Notes under the pieces: generated by a model
What the model was told of the DNA's origin: nothing
Databases searched by the model: none
Seen by the model: the letters and a program-made list of their open reading frames with translations, nothing else
Position numbers and translations under genes: made by a program
In this document: positions 43,872 to 53,423 of the stretch, in pieces
Layout: every line of letters starts with the position of its first letter
Position numbering within the stretch: position 1 is the stretch's first letter
Origin: Streptomyces canus
Lineage (GTDB): Bacteria; Actinomycetota; Actinomycetes; Streptomycetales; Streptomycetaceae
Assembly (NCBI RefSeq): GCF_001514145.1
Contig: NZ_KQ948662.1
Location: 368,124-432,123 of the forward strand
Direction: 5' to 3'
Length of the DNA stretch: 64,000 nucleotides

Positions 43872-44048
43872 ATGCCCGGTACCGGTTCCACGGATGGCTC
43901 GACCCGAACGATGGGGGTGCTCACCGTCGGCGGTCTCGTCGCGGTGACCGCCTACACGGTGGCGCTCGGCAGCAACGGCTGGCTGTGGTTCGGCTGGGTG
44001 GTGCTGGGCCTGATCACCCTGGGGATGGTGGCCACCCGCAGCACCTGA
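43872..44048 (+). CDS. Small two-helix membrane protein
   Basis: A 58-residue protein (MPGTGSTDGSTRTMGVLTVG) with two hydrophobic segments, VLTVGGLVAVTAYTVALGSN and WLWFGWVVLGLITLGMVAT. ATG 43872 follows GAGGAGGGT that overlaps the kinase stop, so it belongs to the kinase operon. Function unknown; a kinase accessory role is a guess from position. Confidence 0.7.
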   Translation: MPGTGSTDGSTRTMGVLTVGGLVAVTAYTVALGSNGWLWFGWVVLGLITLGMVATRST

Positions 44049-44050
44049 CG

Positions 44051-45252
<1,202 letters not shown>

Positions 45253-45256
<4 letters not shown>

Positions 45257-46965
45257 GCCTTCACCTCCGCCCGCAACTCCTCCGGCAGGTGGAAGCGGGC
45301 CAGGATCGCCGCCGTGCCCGCCGGTACCCGGCCCGCGGTGGCCAGGGACACCAGCACCATGGTGAGGAAGCCGAGCGGCACCGACCAGAGCGCGGGCCAG
45401 GCGAGCAGGGCGTGCAGCGGGCCGCGGGCCGGGAAGCCGGCCATGGTCGCGGCCACGGCGAGGAACGCGGAGCCGCCGCCGACCAGCATGCCCGCGGCGG
45501 CGCCCGGCGGGGTCAGCCGCCGCCACCAGATGCCGAGCACGAGCAGCGGGCAGAAGGAGGAGGCGGACACCGCGAAGGCGAGGCCCACGGCGTCGGCGAC
45601 CGGCAGGCCGCCCACCAGGACGCTCGCGGCGAGCGGCACGCACATCGCGAGCGCGGTGCCGAGTCTGAAGTGCCGTACGCCGCGCGAGGGCAGGACGTCC
45701 TGGGTGAGCACGCCCGCCACGGCCATGGTGAGTCCGGAGGCCGTCGACAGGAACGCGGCGAAGGCCCCGCCCGCCACCAGCGCGCCCAGCAGGTCGCCGC
45801 CGAGGCCGCCGATCATCCGCTCCGGGAGCAGCAGGACGGCGGCGTCGGCGTCTCCGGTGAGGGTGAGTTCGGGGGCGTACAGGCGGCCGAGGGCGCCGTA
45901 GACCGGGGGCAGCAGGTAGAAGCAGCCGATCAGGCCGAGGACGGCGACGGTGGTGCGGCGGGCGGCGACGCCGTGCGGGCTGGTGTAGAAGCGGACGACG
46001 ACGTGCGGCAGGCCCATGGTGCCGAGGAAGGTGGCGAGGATCAGTCCGTACGTGGCGTACAGGGGCCGTTCCTCGCGGCCCGCGGCGAGGGAGGTCGACA
46101 TGCCGTCGCTGGTGCCGCGGTCGGCGGCGGGGACGGTGGTGCCCTTGGCGAAGGTCAGCTCGGTGCCCCGGTCGATGTGGTGGGTACCCGCGGGAAGTCG
46201 GAGCTGTTGGTCCTCGTGGCGGCGGCCGTCGACCGTACCGGTGACCGTGACGGTCAGGGGGGTCTCCAGCCTGAGATCGAGGGTGGAGTCGACTCGGACC
46301 ACGCGCTGTTCGCGGAAGGTCGCCGGTTCCTCGAAGGCGTGGCTGGGGGCGCCGTCGCCCTGCCAGGCGAGGATGAGGAAGAGGGCCGGGACGAGCAGGG
46401 CGGTGAGCTTGAGCCAGTACTGGAAGGCCTGCACGAAGGTGATGCTGCGCATGCCGCCCGCGGCGACGGTGGCCACCACGACGGCTGCCACGATCACCCC
46501 GCCGAGCCACTGGGGCGCCCCGGTCAGGACGGTCAGCGTCAGTCCGGCGCCCTGGAGTTGGGGCAGCAGGTAGAGCCAGCCGACGCCGACCACGAAGGCA
46601 CCCGCGAGCCGTCGCACGGCCTGGGAGGCGAGCCGTGCCTCGGCGAAGTCGGGCAGGGTGTAGGCGCCGGAGCGGCGCAGGGGGGCGGCGACGAACAGGA
46701 GCAGGACGAGATAGCCGGCCGTGTAGCCGACGGGGTACCAGAGCATGTCGGGACCCTGGACGAGGACCAGGCCCGCGATGCCCAGGAAGGACGCGGCGGA
46801 GAGGTACTCGCCGCTGATGGCGGCCGCGTTCAGGCGGGGGCCCACGGTGCGGGAGGCGACGTAGAAGTCGGACGTGGTGCGGGAGATGCGCAGGCCGAAC
46901 GCGCCGACGAGCACGGTGGCCACCACGACGAGCGCGACGGCGGGGACCGAGTAGCTGGAGTTCAT
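45253..46965 (-). CDS. Sodium:solute symporter (monocarboxylate/acetate ActP-like)
   Basis: A 570-residue SSS-family transporter with about thirteen helices. The N-terminal FYVASRTVGPRLNAAAISGE, YLSAASFLGIAGLVLVQGPD is typical of cation/acetate symporters. A hydrophilic extracytoplasmic insertion of about 90 residues (EEPATFREQRVVRVDSTLDL through GMSTSLAAGREE) separates helices in the middle. ATG 46965 overlaps the DUF485 stop (ATGA). DUF485 plus ActP-like pairs take up acetate, pyruvate or related acids (family knowledge). The exact solute is unknown. Confidence 0.9.
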
Positions 46966-47321
46966 CGGTCCTCGACCAGCCGGACGAAGTCCCGTTCGTT
47001 GCGTTCGGCGCGGCGTACGTACCAGCGGGCCAGCAGGACCATCGGGACGTAGAGGCCGAAGCCGAGGACGCCCCATTCGAGGCGGTGGGCGTCCGGCATG
47101 GCCGCGAAGAGCAGCGGCAGCGGCCCTATGAGCAGTCCGAGGAAGGCGAACACCGCGAGGGCGGCACGCAGTTGGGTGCGCATCAGGGAGCGGACGTAGG
47201 TGTGGCCGAGGGTGGTCTGTTCGTCGATCTCGGTGCGCGGCCGGTAGTAGCCGGAGGCGGGGCGGCTGCGGCGGGGCGGGCCGGTGACGACGACACGCCG
47301 CTCGACGGGGTCCTGCGGCAT
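46962..47321 (-). CDS. DUF485-type membrane protein, symporter partner
   Basis: A 119-residue protein with two membrane helices (LRAALAVFAFLGLLIGPLPL and LEWGVLGFGLYVPMVLLARW). A cytoplasmic N-terminus reads YYRPRTEIDEQTTLGHTYVR. It has the shape of the YjcH/DUF485 proteins that accompany ActP-type symporters. The stop overlaps the symporter start, and the gene begins 2 bp after the response regulator stop, so expression is tightly coupled. Confidence 0.85.
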   Translation of the reverse strand: MPQDPVERRVVVTGPPRRSRPASGYYRPRTEIDEQTTLGHTYVRSLMRTQLRAALAVFAFLGLLIGPLPLLFAAMPDAHRLEWGVLGFGLYVPMVLLARWYVRRAERNERDFVRLVEDR

Positions 47322-47323
47322 GA

Positions 47324-48073
47324 CTACGGCCTCCTCATCAGCAGGTCCCGCAGCTCACGCGTGTGGCGACGGCTGACCTGGAGTTCCTCACCGCCGACGA
47401 CGACGCTCACCGTGCCCGCGTCCAGGCGGAGTTCGCCGACGTGGCGCAGGGCGACCAGGTGGCGGCGGTGGATGCGGACGAAGCCTCGGTAGCGCCAGCG
47501 GTCCTCCAGGGTGGACAGCGGGATCCGGACGAGGTGGCTGCCCTTGTCGGTGTGGAGGCGGGCGTAGTCGCCCTGGGCCTCGACGTGGGTGATGTCGTCG
47601 ACGGCGACGAACCGGGTCACCCCGCCGAGTTCGACGGGTATGTGGTCGGGGTCGGGTTCGTGCACGGGGATCCGGGGCGCGCTGCCGAGGCGTTCGGCGG
47701 CGCGGCGGACGGCCTCCGCGAGGCGTTCCTTGCGCACCGGTTTGAGCACGTAGTCGACGGCCTTGAGGTCGAAGGCCTGGACGGCGAAGTCCTCGTGGGC
47801 GGTGACGAACACGACGAGCGGCGGGGTGGCGAACCCGGTCAGCAGCCGGGCGAGGTCGAGGCCGTCGAGGCCGGGCATGTTGATGTCGAGGAAGACGACG
47901 TCGATCGCCTCGGGCCCGCCGGGTCCCGACTCCAGAGCGCGGTTGATGCGGCGCAGCGCCTCGGTGGCGTCACCGGCGCCCTCCACACTGCCGATCCGGG
48001 GGTCGGCGCTCAGGAGATAGAGCAGTTCCTCCAGCGAGGGGCGTTCGTCGTCGACAGCCAGGGCGCGCAGCAT
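47324..48073 (-). CDS. LytTR family response regulator
   Basis: A 249-residue regulator. The receiver domain is 1-about 120, with the acceptor Asp63 in VVFLDINMPGLDGLDLARLL and Lys in KAVDYVLKPVRKERLAEA. The LytTR DNA-binding domain is at about 145-249 (ITHVEAQGDYARLHTDKGSH, RYRGFVRIHRRHLVALRHVG). It is the first gene of the operon that ends with the LytS-type kinase. It probably controls the symporter genes. Confidence 0.93.
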   Translation of the reverse strand: MLRALAVDDERPSLEELLYLLSADPRIGSVEGAGDATEALRRINRALESGPGGPEAIDVVFLDINMPGLDGLDLARLLTGFATPPLVVFVTAHEDFAVQAFDLKAVDYVLKPVRKERLAEAVRRAAERLGSAPRIPVHEPDPDHIPVELGGVTRFVAVDDITHVEAQGDYARLHTDKGSHLVRIPLSTLEDRWRYRGFVRIHRRHLVALRHVGELRLDAGTVSVVVGGEELQVSRRHTRELRDLLMRRP

Positions 48074-48151
48074 GAACCCGGAGTGTAGGAGTAATTCGTA
48101 GGACTGGACACGTGCGGAGGTGTGGACGCCCGCGCTGGATACAGTGCCGAC

Positions 48152-48640
48152 ATGAGCAGCAGGACCGTCGCCTTCGACGAGCTGGACCGGAAGATCATCA
48201 CCGCGCTGATGGCGAACGCGCGGACGTCCTTCGCGGAGATCGGTTCGGCGATCGGGCTGTCGTCCACGGCGGTGAAGCGGCGGGTGGACCGGCTGCGCGA
48301 GACCGGGGTCATCACCGGGTTCACGGCCACGGTGGAGCCGTCGGCGCTGGGCTGGCGTACCGAGGCGTACGTCGAGGTGTACTGCGAGGGCGCGGCCCCG
48401 CCGCGGCGGCTCGCGGAGGTGGTCCGCAACCATCCGGAGATCACCGCGGCGATGACGGTGACCGGCGGCGCGGACGCCCTGCTGCATGTACGGGCGCGGG
48501 ACGTGGAGCACTTCGAGGAGGTGCTGGAACGCATCCGCGTGGAGCCGTTCATCCGGAAGACGATCAGCGTGATGGTGCTGTCCCATCTGATCCCGGAAAG
48601 CCCCGAGGCGGGGGCGAGCCAGCCTGCACCGGAGGCGTAG
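48152..48640 (+). CDS. Lrp/AsnC family regulator
   Basis: A 162-residue regulator. The N-terminal helix-turn-helix is FDELDRKIITALMANARTSF, then EIGSAIGLSSTAVKRRVDRL. The C-terminal RAM/AsnC ligand domain has EITAAMTVTGGADALLHVRA. ATG 48152 is used. It precedes the DDAH-like and ornithine aminotransferase genes in the same direction, with repeated ACGCA motifs in between, so it most likely controls arginine/ornithine breakdown. Confidence 0.92.
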   Translation: MSSRTVAFDELDRKIITALMANARTSFAEIGSAIGLSSTAVKRRVDRLRETGVITGFTATVEPSALGWRTEAYVEVYCEGAAPPRRLAEVVRNHPEITAAMTVTGGADALLHVRARDVEHFEEVLERIRVEPFIRKTISVMVLSHLIPESPEAGASQPAPEA

Positions 48641-48645
48641 CCGCT

Positions 48646-48704
48646 AAACGCACCAAGCGTGCGTTTCACCGGACGAACACGCAGCATTCCTGCACAGACA
48701 CGCA
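48646..48704 (+). promoter_or_regulatory. Probable Lrp operator array before the ddaH-rocD operon
   Basis: AAACGCA (48646-48652) and TGCGTTT (48660-48666) form an inverted repeat. ACACGCA recurs at 48677-48683 and 48698-48704, exactly 21 bp apart (two helical turns). Regularly phased repeats suit Lrp-type octamers that wrap DNA. The array covers most of the spacer after the Lrp gene. Confidence 0.6.
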
Positions 48705-48791
48705 ATTCTTGTTGCTTGTCGCGACTGCCGCCCGTTTTCTACCTTGGTGTCAACCCTCAGTAGACACCGCAGGAAGCGGAGGAACCCCTCT

Positions 48792-49616
48792 GTGACCGAC
48801 TCCCGTGTGCCGCGCCGACGGCGTTTCCTCGTCTGCGAACCCAGACACTTCGCCGTGCAGTACGCGATCAATCCCTGGATGCATCCCGACACCCATGTCG
48901 ACGTGGACCTGGCGCAGGACCAGTGGCGGACCCTGATCCGCGCCTATGAGGCCCACGGTCACGACGTCGCAGCCGTGGAGCCGGTCCCCGGTCTCCCGGA
49001 CATGGTCTTCGCCGCGAACTCGGCGGTCGTCGTCGGCGGCCGCGTCTTCGGCTCCCTCTTCCACGCGCCCCAGCGGCGCCCCGAGTCCACGCACTACGAC
49101 CTGTGGTTCAAGACGGCGGGCTATGACGTCCACCGTCCCGCCGCGGTCTGCGAGGGCGAGGGCGATCTCGTCTGGACGGGCCGGTACGTGCTGGCCGGAA
49201 CCGGGTTCCGCACGACCCGGGAGGCGCACCGCGAGGTGCAGGAGTTCTTCGGCCACCCGGTGATCAGCCTGACCCTGGTGGACCCGCACTTCTACCACCT
49301 GGACACCGCGCTGTTCGTCCTCGACGACTCCGAGAGCGGGAACAACATCGTGTACTACCCGGAGGCCTTTTCGCCGGGCAGTCGCGCGGTACTCGCCCAG
49401 CTGTACCCGGACGCGGTGCTCGCGACCCGTGACGACGCGATGGCGTTCGGTCTGAACTCCGTGTCCGACGGCCGGCACGTCTTCATCGCCCCGCAGGCCG
49501 AGGCCCTCGCCGTGCGCCTCGACGACCACGGCTATGTCCCCGTCCCCGTCGACCTCTCCGAGTTCCACAAGGCCGGCGGCGGCATCAAGTGCTGCACCCA
49601 GGAGATCCGCTCATGA
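48792..49616 (+). CDS. Dimethylargininase-like guanidine-modifying hydrolase
   Basis: A 274-residue amidinotransferase-fold enzyme of the DDAH type. Catalytic residues visible are His169 in FYHLDTALF and Cys267/268 in GGGIKCCTQEI. Substrate-binding stretches are LPDMVFAANSAVVV and EGEGDLVW. GTG 48792 follows GGAGGAA. DDAH converts methylated arginine to citrulline. Direct coupling (ATGA) to ornithine aminotransferase suggests it may instead, or also, act on arginine in a route that yields ornithine, as arginine dihydrolases do. That is inference. Confidence 0.85.
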   Translation: MTDSRVPRRRRFLVCEPRHFAVQYAINPWMHPDTHVDVDLAQDQWRTLIRAYEAHGHDVAAVEPVPGLPDMVFAANSAVVVGGRVFGSLFHAPQRRPESTHYDLWFKTAGYDVHRPAAVCEGEGDLVWTGRYVLAGTGFRTTREAHREVQEFFGHPVISLTLVDPHFYHLDTALFVLDDSESGNNIVYYPEAFSPGSRAVLAQLYPDAVLATRDDAMAFGLNSVSDGRHVFIAPQAEALAVRLDDHGYVPVPVDLSEFHKAGGGIKCCTQEIRS

Positions 49617-50833
49617 CCGCACCCGTAAGCACGCGTTCCTCCGCCGATCTCATCCGTGCCGAGGAGCCGGTCCTCGCGCACAACTACCACCCGCTGCCCG
49701 TGGTCGTCGCCCGTGCCGAGGGCAGCTGGGTGCAGGACGTGGAGGGCCGCCGCTACCTCGACATGCTGGCCGGCTACTCCGCCCTCAACTTCGGCCACCG
49801 CCATCCGGCGCTGATCGAGGCGGCACACCGGCAGCTGGACCGGCTGACGCTGACGTCCAGGGCCTTCCACAACGACCGGCTCGCCGAGTTCGCGGAGCGC
49901 CTGGCCGAGCTGACCGGCCTGGACATGGTGCTGCCGATGAACACCGGCGCGGAGGCGGTGGAGAGCGGCATCAAGGTGGCCCGCAAGTGGGCGTACGAGG
50001 TCAAAGGCGTCCCGGCCGACCGGGCCACGATCGTGGTGGCGGCGGAGAACTTCCACGGCCGTACGACGACGATCGTGTCGTTCTCCACGGACGAGACGGC
50101 CAGGGCGGGCTTCGGTCCCTTCACGCCGGGCTTCCGGATCGTGCCGTACAACGACCTGGCGGCGCTGGAGGCGGCGGTCGACGAGACCACGGCCGCGGTG
50201 CTCCTCGAACCCATCCAGGGCGAGGCGGGCGTGGTCATCCCGGACGACGGCTACCTGACCGGCGTCCGCGAGCTGACCCGCCGCACGGGCTGTCTCTTCA
50301 TCGCGGACGAGATCCAGTCGGGCCTCGGCCGCACGGGCCGCACCCTCGCCGTCGAGCACGAGGGAGTCGTCCCGGACGTCCTGCTCCTGGGCAAGGCACT
50401 GGGCGGCGGCATCGTCCCGGTCTCCGCGGTGGTCGCCCGCCGTGACGTCCTCGGCGTACTGCGCCCGGGCGAACACGGTTCGACGTTCGGCGGCAACCCG
50501 CTCGCGGCGGCGGTGGGCACGGCGGTGGTCGAGCTTCTGGAAACGGGCGAGTTCCAGCGCCGGGCGGCCGACCTCGGCACCGTCCTGCGGGACGGCCTGG
50601 CGGACCTGGTCGGCAAGGGTGTCGTCGGCTTCCGCGCACGGGGCCTGTGGGCCGGTGTCGACATCGACCCGTCCCTCGGCACGGGCCGCGAGGTCAGCAA
50701 GCTGCTGATGGACGAGGGCGTCCTGGTCAAGGACACCCACGGCTCGACGATCAGGCTGGCGCCACCGCTGACGATCACGGCGGAGGAACTGCGATCGGCG
50801 CTGGGAGTACTGGCAAAGGTACTCAGGCGCTGA
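49613..50833 (+). CDS. rocD: Ornithine--oxo-acid aminotransferase
   Basis: A 406-residue class-III PLP aminotransferase converting ornithine to glutamate semialdehyde. It shows HNYHPLPVVVARAEGSWVQD, LPMNTGAEAVESGIKVARKW, LEPIQGEAGVVIP, FIADEIQSGLGRTGR (PLP Asp) and the Schiff-base Lys in LLLGKALGGGIVPVSA. ATG 49613 overlaps the preceding stop. With the DDAH-like enzyme and Lrp it forms an arginine-type catabolic operon. Confidence 0.93.
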   Translation: MTAPVSTRSSADLIRAEEPVLAHNYHPLPVVVARAEGSWVQDVEGRRYLDMLAGYSALNFGHRHPALIEAAHRQLDRLTLTSRAFHNDRLAEFAERLAELTGLDMVLPMNTGAEAVESGIKVARKWAYEVKGVPADRATIVVAAENFHGRTTTIVSFSTDETARAGFGPFTPGFRIVPYNDLAALEAAVDETTAAVLLEPIQGEAGVVIPDDGYLTGVRELTRRTGCLFIADEIQSGLGRTGRTLAVEHEGVVPDVLLLGKALGGGIVPVSAVVARRDVLGVLRPGEHGSTFGGNPLAAAVGTAVVELLETGEFQRRAADLGTVLRDGLADLVGKGVVGFRARGLWAGVDIDPSLGTGREVSKLLMDEGVLVKDTHGSTIRLAPPLTITAEELRSALGVLAKVLRR

Positions 50834-50932
50834 CCTACACCAGAACCCCCTCCCCGGCCGCGCACTCCACCAGACCGGGTGAAGATGTGACGAAGAGGTG
50901 ATAGACCACTCTCAGCGACAGAGAGGTCGGCC

Positions 50933-53365
50933 GTGGGCGCTCAGGAGGAGCACGACACCGCGCGGCACCGGTTCGACGTGGCCGATGCCGCGCCCCTGCT
51001 GCTCGACGCCCACGGCATAGTGACCGGCTGGACCAAGGACGCCGAGCGCCTGCTGGACTATCCCGCCACCGAAGCCGTGGGCCAGAGCGTCGCAGCCCTT
51101 CTCGCCCCCGAGGACGCCCGCCGGCTGCCGGAGATCACCGCGCGCTGCCGGACCGACGGCAGCTGGGCGGGGCTGCTGACCGCCCTGCACAAGCACGGCC
51201 GGCCGGTCCCGGTCATGGTCCGGATCACGGTGGCCGACGACTCCGACACCTCGGAACGCTGGCTGGTGCTGCTGTCCGAGATGGCGGAGGCCCCCGGCTG
51301 GGACATGAGCCGCCAGGTACTGGAGCAGATGGTCACCCGCTCGCCCATCGGCATCGCGATCGTGGACACGGACCTGCGCTGCGTGTGGTCCAACCCGGCC
51401 CTGGAACAGTTCGGCAGCGCCCCGGCCCAGCAACGGCTGGGACTGCGGTTCGCGGAGATCCAGCCGGGCCTGGACGCCCAGGCGATAGAGGCGCAGATGC
51501 GGCGCGTACTGGAGACCGGTGAACCGGTGGTGGAGTACGAGCACGTCGGCCGGGTCCGCTCCGCCCCGCACCGCGAGACCGCGCACACGATGTCGTTCAC
51601 CCGGATCGACGACGACCGGGGTCACCCGATCGGCATCTACTACACGGTCGTCGACATCACCGACCGGCACCGGGCCCGGCAGCGCCTCGCCCTGCTCGAC
51701 CGGGCCGGCGAGTGCATCGGCCGCAGTCTGGACATCCGGCGCACCGCGCAGGAGCTGGCCGACGTGGCCGTACCCGCGCTGGCCGACTACGTCACCGTGG
51801 ACCTGCTGGAGTCGGTGCTGCGGGGAGCGGAGCCCACCACGCATGTGCCGCTGCTGCGGGCCGGGCAGCAGTCGGTGAACGAGGGTCTTCCGGAGGCCGT
51901 CGTCGAGGTCGGTGAGGTGGCCTCCTACCGGCCCGGGTCGCCCCCGCTGCGCTGTCTCGACTCGGGCGAGCCCTGGCGGGAGGAGCGCCTGGACCCGCTG
52001 GCCGCGGAGTGGGCGACCCACATCCCCGGCGGGCGGCAGGCCACCTTTCTGGATCTGGGCCTGCACAGCGTGCTGGTGGTGCCGATCCGCGCCCGGGGCG
52101 TCACCCTGGGCGTCACCACGTTCTTCCGCCGGAGCCGCCAGGAACCCTTCGACGCGGACGACCTGAACCTCGCGGAGGATCTCGTCTCGCGGGCGGCCGT
52201 CTGCGTCGACAACGCCCGGCGCTACACCCGCGAGCGCGAGGCCGCGCTGGTCCTGCAGCGCAGTCTGCTGCCCCACCGGCTGCCCGAGCAGGGCGCCGTG
52301 GAGGTGACCGCCTGCTATCGGCCCGCCGACGAGCTGACGGGTCTGGGCGGCGACTGGTACGACCTCATCCAGCTCTCCGGCGCGCGGGTCGCCCTCGTGG
52401 TCGGCGAGGTACCCGGGCACGGCATCGGCGCCGCCGCCTCGATGGGCCGGCTGCGGACCGCCGTACGGACGCTGGCGGCGCTGGATCTGCCGCCCGAGGA
52501 GGTGCTGGGTCACCTCGACGACCTGGTCGCCCGGACGGCGCGCGAGGAGGGTGTCGGGCCGGGGACCGAGGACACCGACAGCGCCCAGGGCGCCGGATGT
52601 GTGTACGTCGTCTACGACCCGGTCGACGGGCAGTGCACGATGGCCGCCGCCGGCCATCCCGCGCCCGCCGTGATCCTTCCCGACGGCACGGTCGCCTTCG
52701 TGGACCTTCCGCAGGGGGCGTCGCTCGGCGTCGGCGGTCCCCCCTTCGAGTCGGTCGAACTGGCCCTGGCGGCGGGCAGCACGCTCGCACTGCACACCGA
52801 CGGGCTGCTCGCCCACGGCGAGGAGTGGGCCGTGGACGCGGGCCGGGACCGGCTGCGTCAGGCCCTGGAGAGGCCCGAGCCCACGCTCGACCTGCACTGC
52901 CGGGCCGTGGTCGACGCCCTGGCCCCCGACCGGCCGCACGACGACGTGGCCCTGCTCATGGCCCGTACCCGGCTGCTGGGGCCCGACCAGGTCGCGGACT
53001 GGGACGTGCCCGTCGATCCGGCCCTGGTCGCCGAGGCCCGCAAGACGGCGTCCCGGCAGCTGACGGAGTGGGGCCTGGAGGAGTTCGCCTTCACCACCGA
53101 ACTGGTCGTCAGCGAACTGGTCACCAACGCCATCCGGTACGCGGTCGGCCCGATCCGGCTCCGGCTGATCCGGGAGCGGTCCCTGGTCTGCGAGGTGTTC
53201 GACAGCGGCGACACCGCGCCCCATCTGCGCCACCCCCGCACCACGGACGAGGGCGGCCGGGGGCTGCTGCTGGTCTCCCAGTTCGCCCAGCGCTGGGGCA
53301 CCCGGTTCGCACCCGAAGGAAAGATCATCTGGGCCGAGCAGTCCCTCGAGGAACCACCGGACTGA
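50933..53365 (+). CDS. PAS-PAS-GAF-SpoIIE phosphatase with C-terminal anti-sigma-like ATPase
   Basis: An 810-residue multidomain signalling protein. Two PAS domains (about 10-120 and 125-240; LLDAHGIVTGWTKDAERLLD, AIVDTDLRCVWSNPALEQFG) are followed by a GAF domain at about 245-425, a PP2C/SpoIIE phosphatase at about 430-660 (LGGDWYDLIQLSGARVALVV, VPGHGIGAAASMGRLRTAVR, LHTDGLLAHGEEW), and an HATPase_c domain at the end (FAFTTELVVSELVTNAIRYA, GGRGLLLVSQF). Such proteins control sigma factors by dephosphorylating anti-anti-sigma factors. The phosphatase loop reads VPGHG where DVxGHG is usual. GTG 50933 is used. Confidence 0.9.
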   Translation: MGAQEEHDTARHRFDVADAAPLLLDAHGIVTGWTKDAERLLDYPATEAVGQSVAALLAPEDARRLPEITARCRTDGSWAGLLTALHKHGRPVPVMVRITVADDSDTSERWLVLLSEMAEAPGWDMSRQVLEQMVTRSPIGIAIVDTDLRCVWSNPALEQFGSAPAQQRLGLRFAEIQPGLDAQAIEAQMRRVLETGEPVVEYEHVGRVRSAPHRETAHTMSFTRIDDDRGHPIGIYYTVVDITDRHRARQRLALLDRAGECIGRSLDIRRTAQELADVAVPALADYVTVDLLESVLRGAEPTTHVPLLRAGQQSVNEGLPEAVVEVGEVASYRPGSPPLRCLDSGEPWREERLDPLAAEWATHIPGGRQATFLDLGLHSVLVVPIRARGVTLGVTTFFRRSRQEPFDADDLNLAEDLVSRAAVCVDNARRYTREREAALVLQRSLLPHRLPEQGAVEVTACYRPADELTGLGGDWYDLIQLSGARVALVVGEVPGHGIGAAASMGRLRTAVRTLAALDLPPEEVLGHLDDLVARTAREEGVGPGTEDTDSAQGAGCVYVVYDPVDGQCTMAAAGHPAPAVILPDGTVAFVDLPQGASLGVGGPPFESVELALAAGSTLALHTDGLLAHGEEWAVDAGRDRLRQALERPEPTLDLHCRAVVDALAPDRPHDDVALLMARTRLLGPDQVADWDVPVDPALVAEARKTASRQLTEWGLEEFAFTTELVVSELVTNAIRYAVGPIRLRLIRERSLVCEVFDSGDTAPHLRHPRTTDEGGRGLLLVSQFAQRWGTRFAPEGKIIWAEQSLEEPPD

Positions 53366-53423
53366 CCTCCGGCCCGTGCATACCGTGGGAAAATGGTGCG
53401 ATCCAGGCGGTGAGGCGGCAGCC

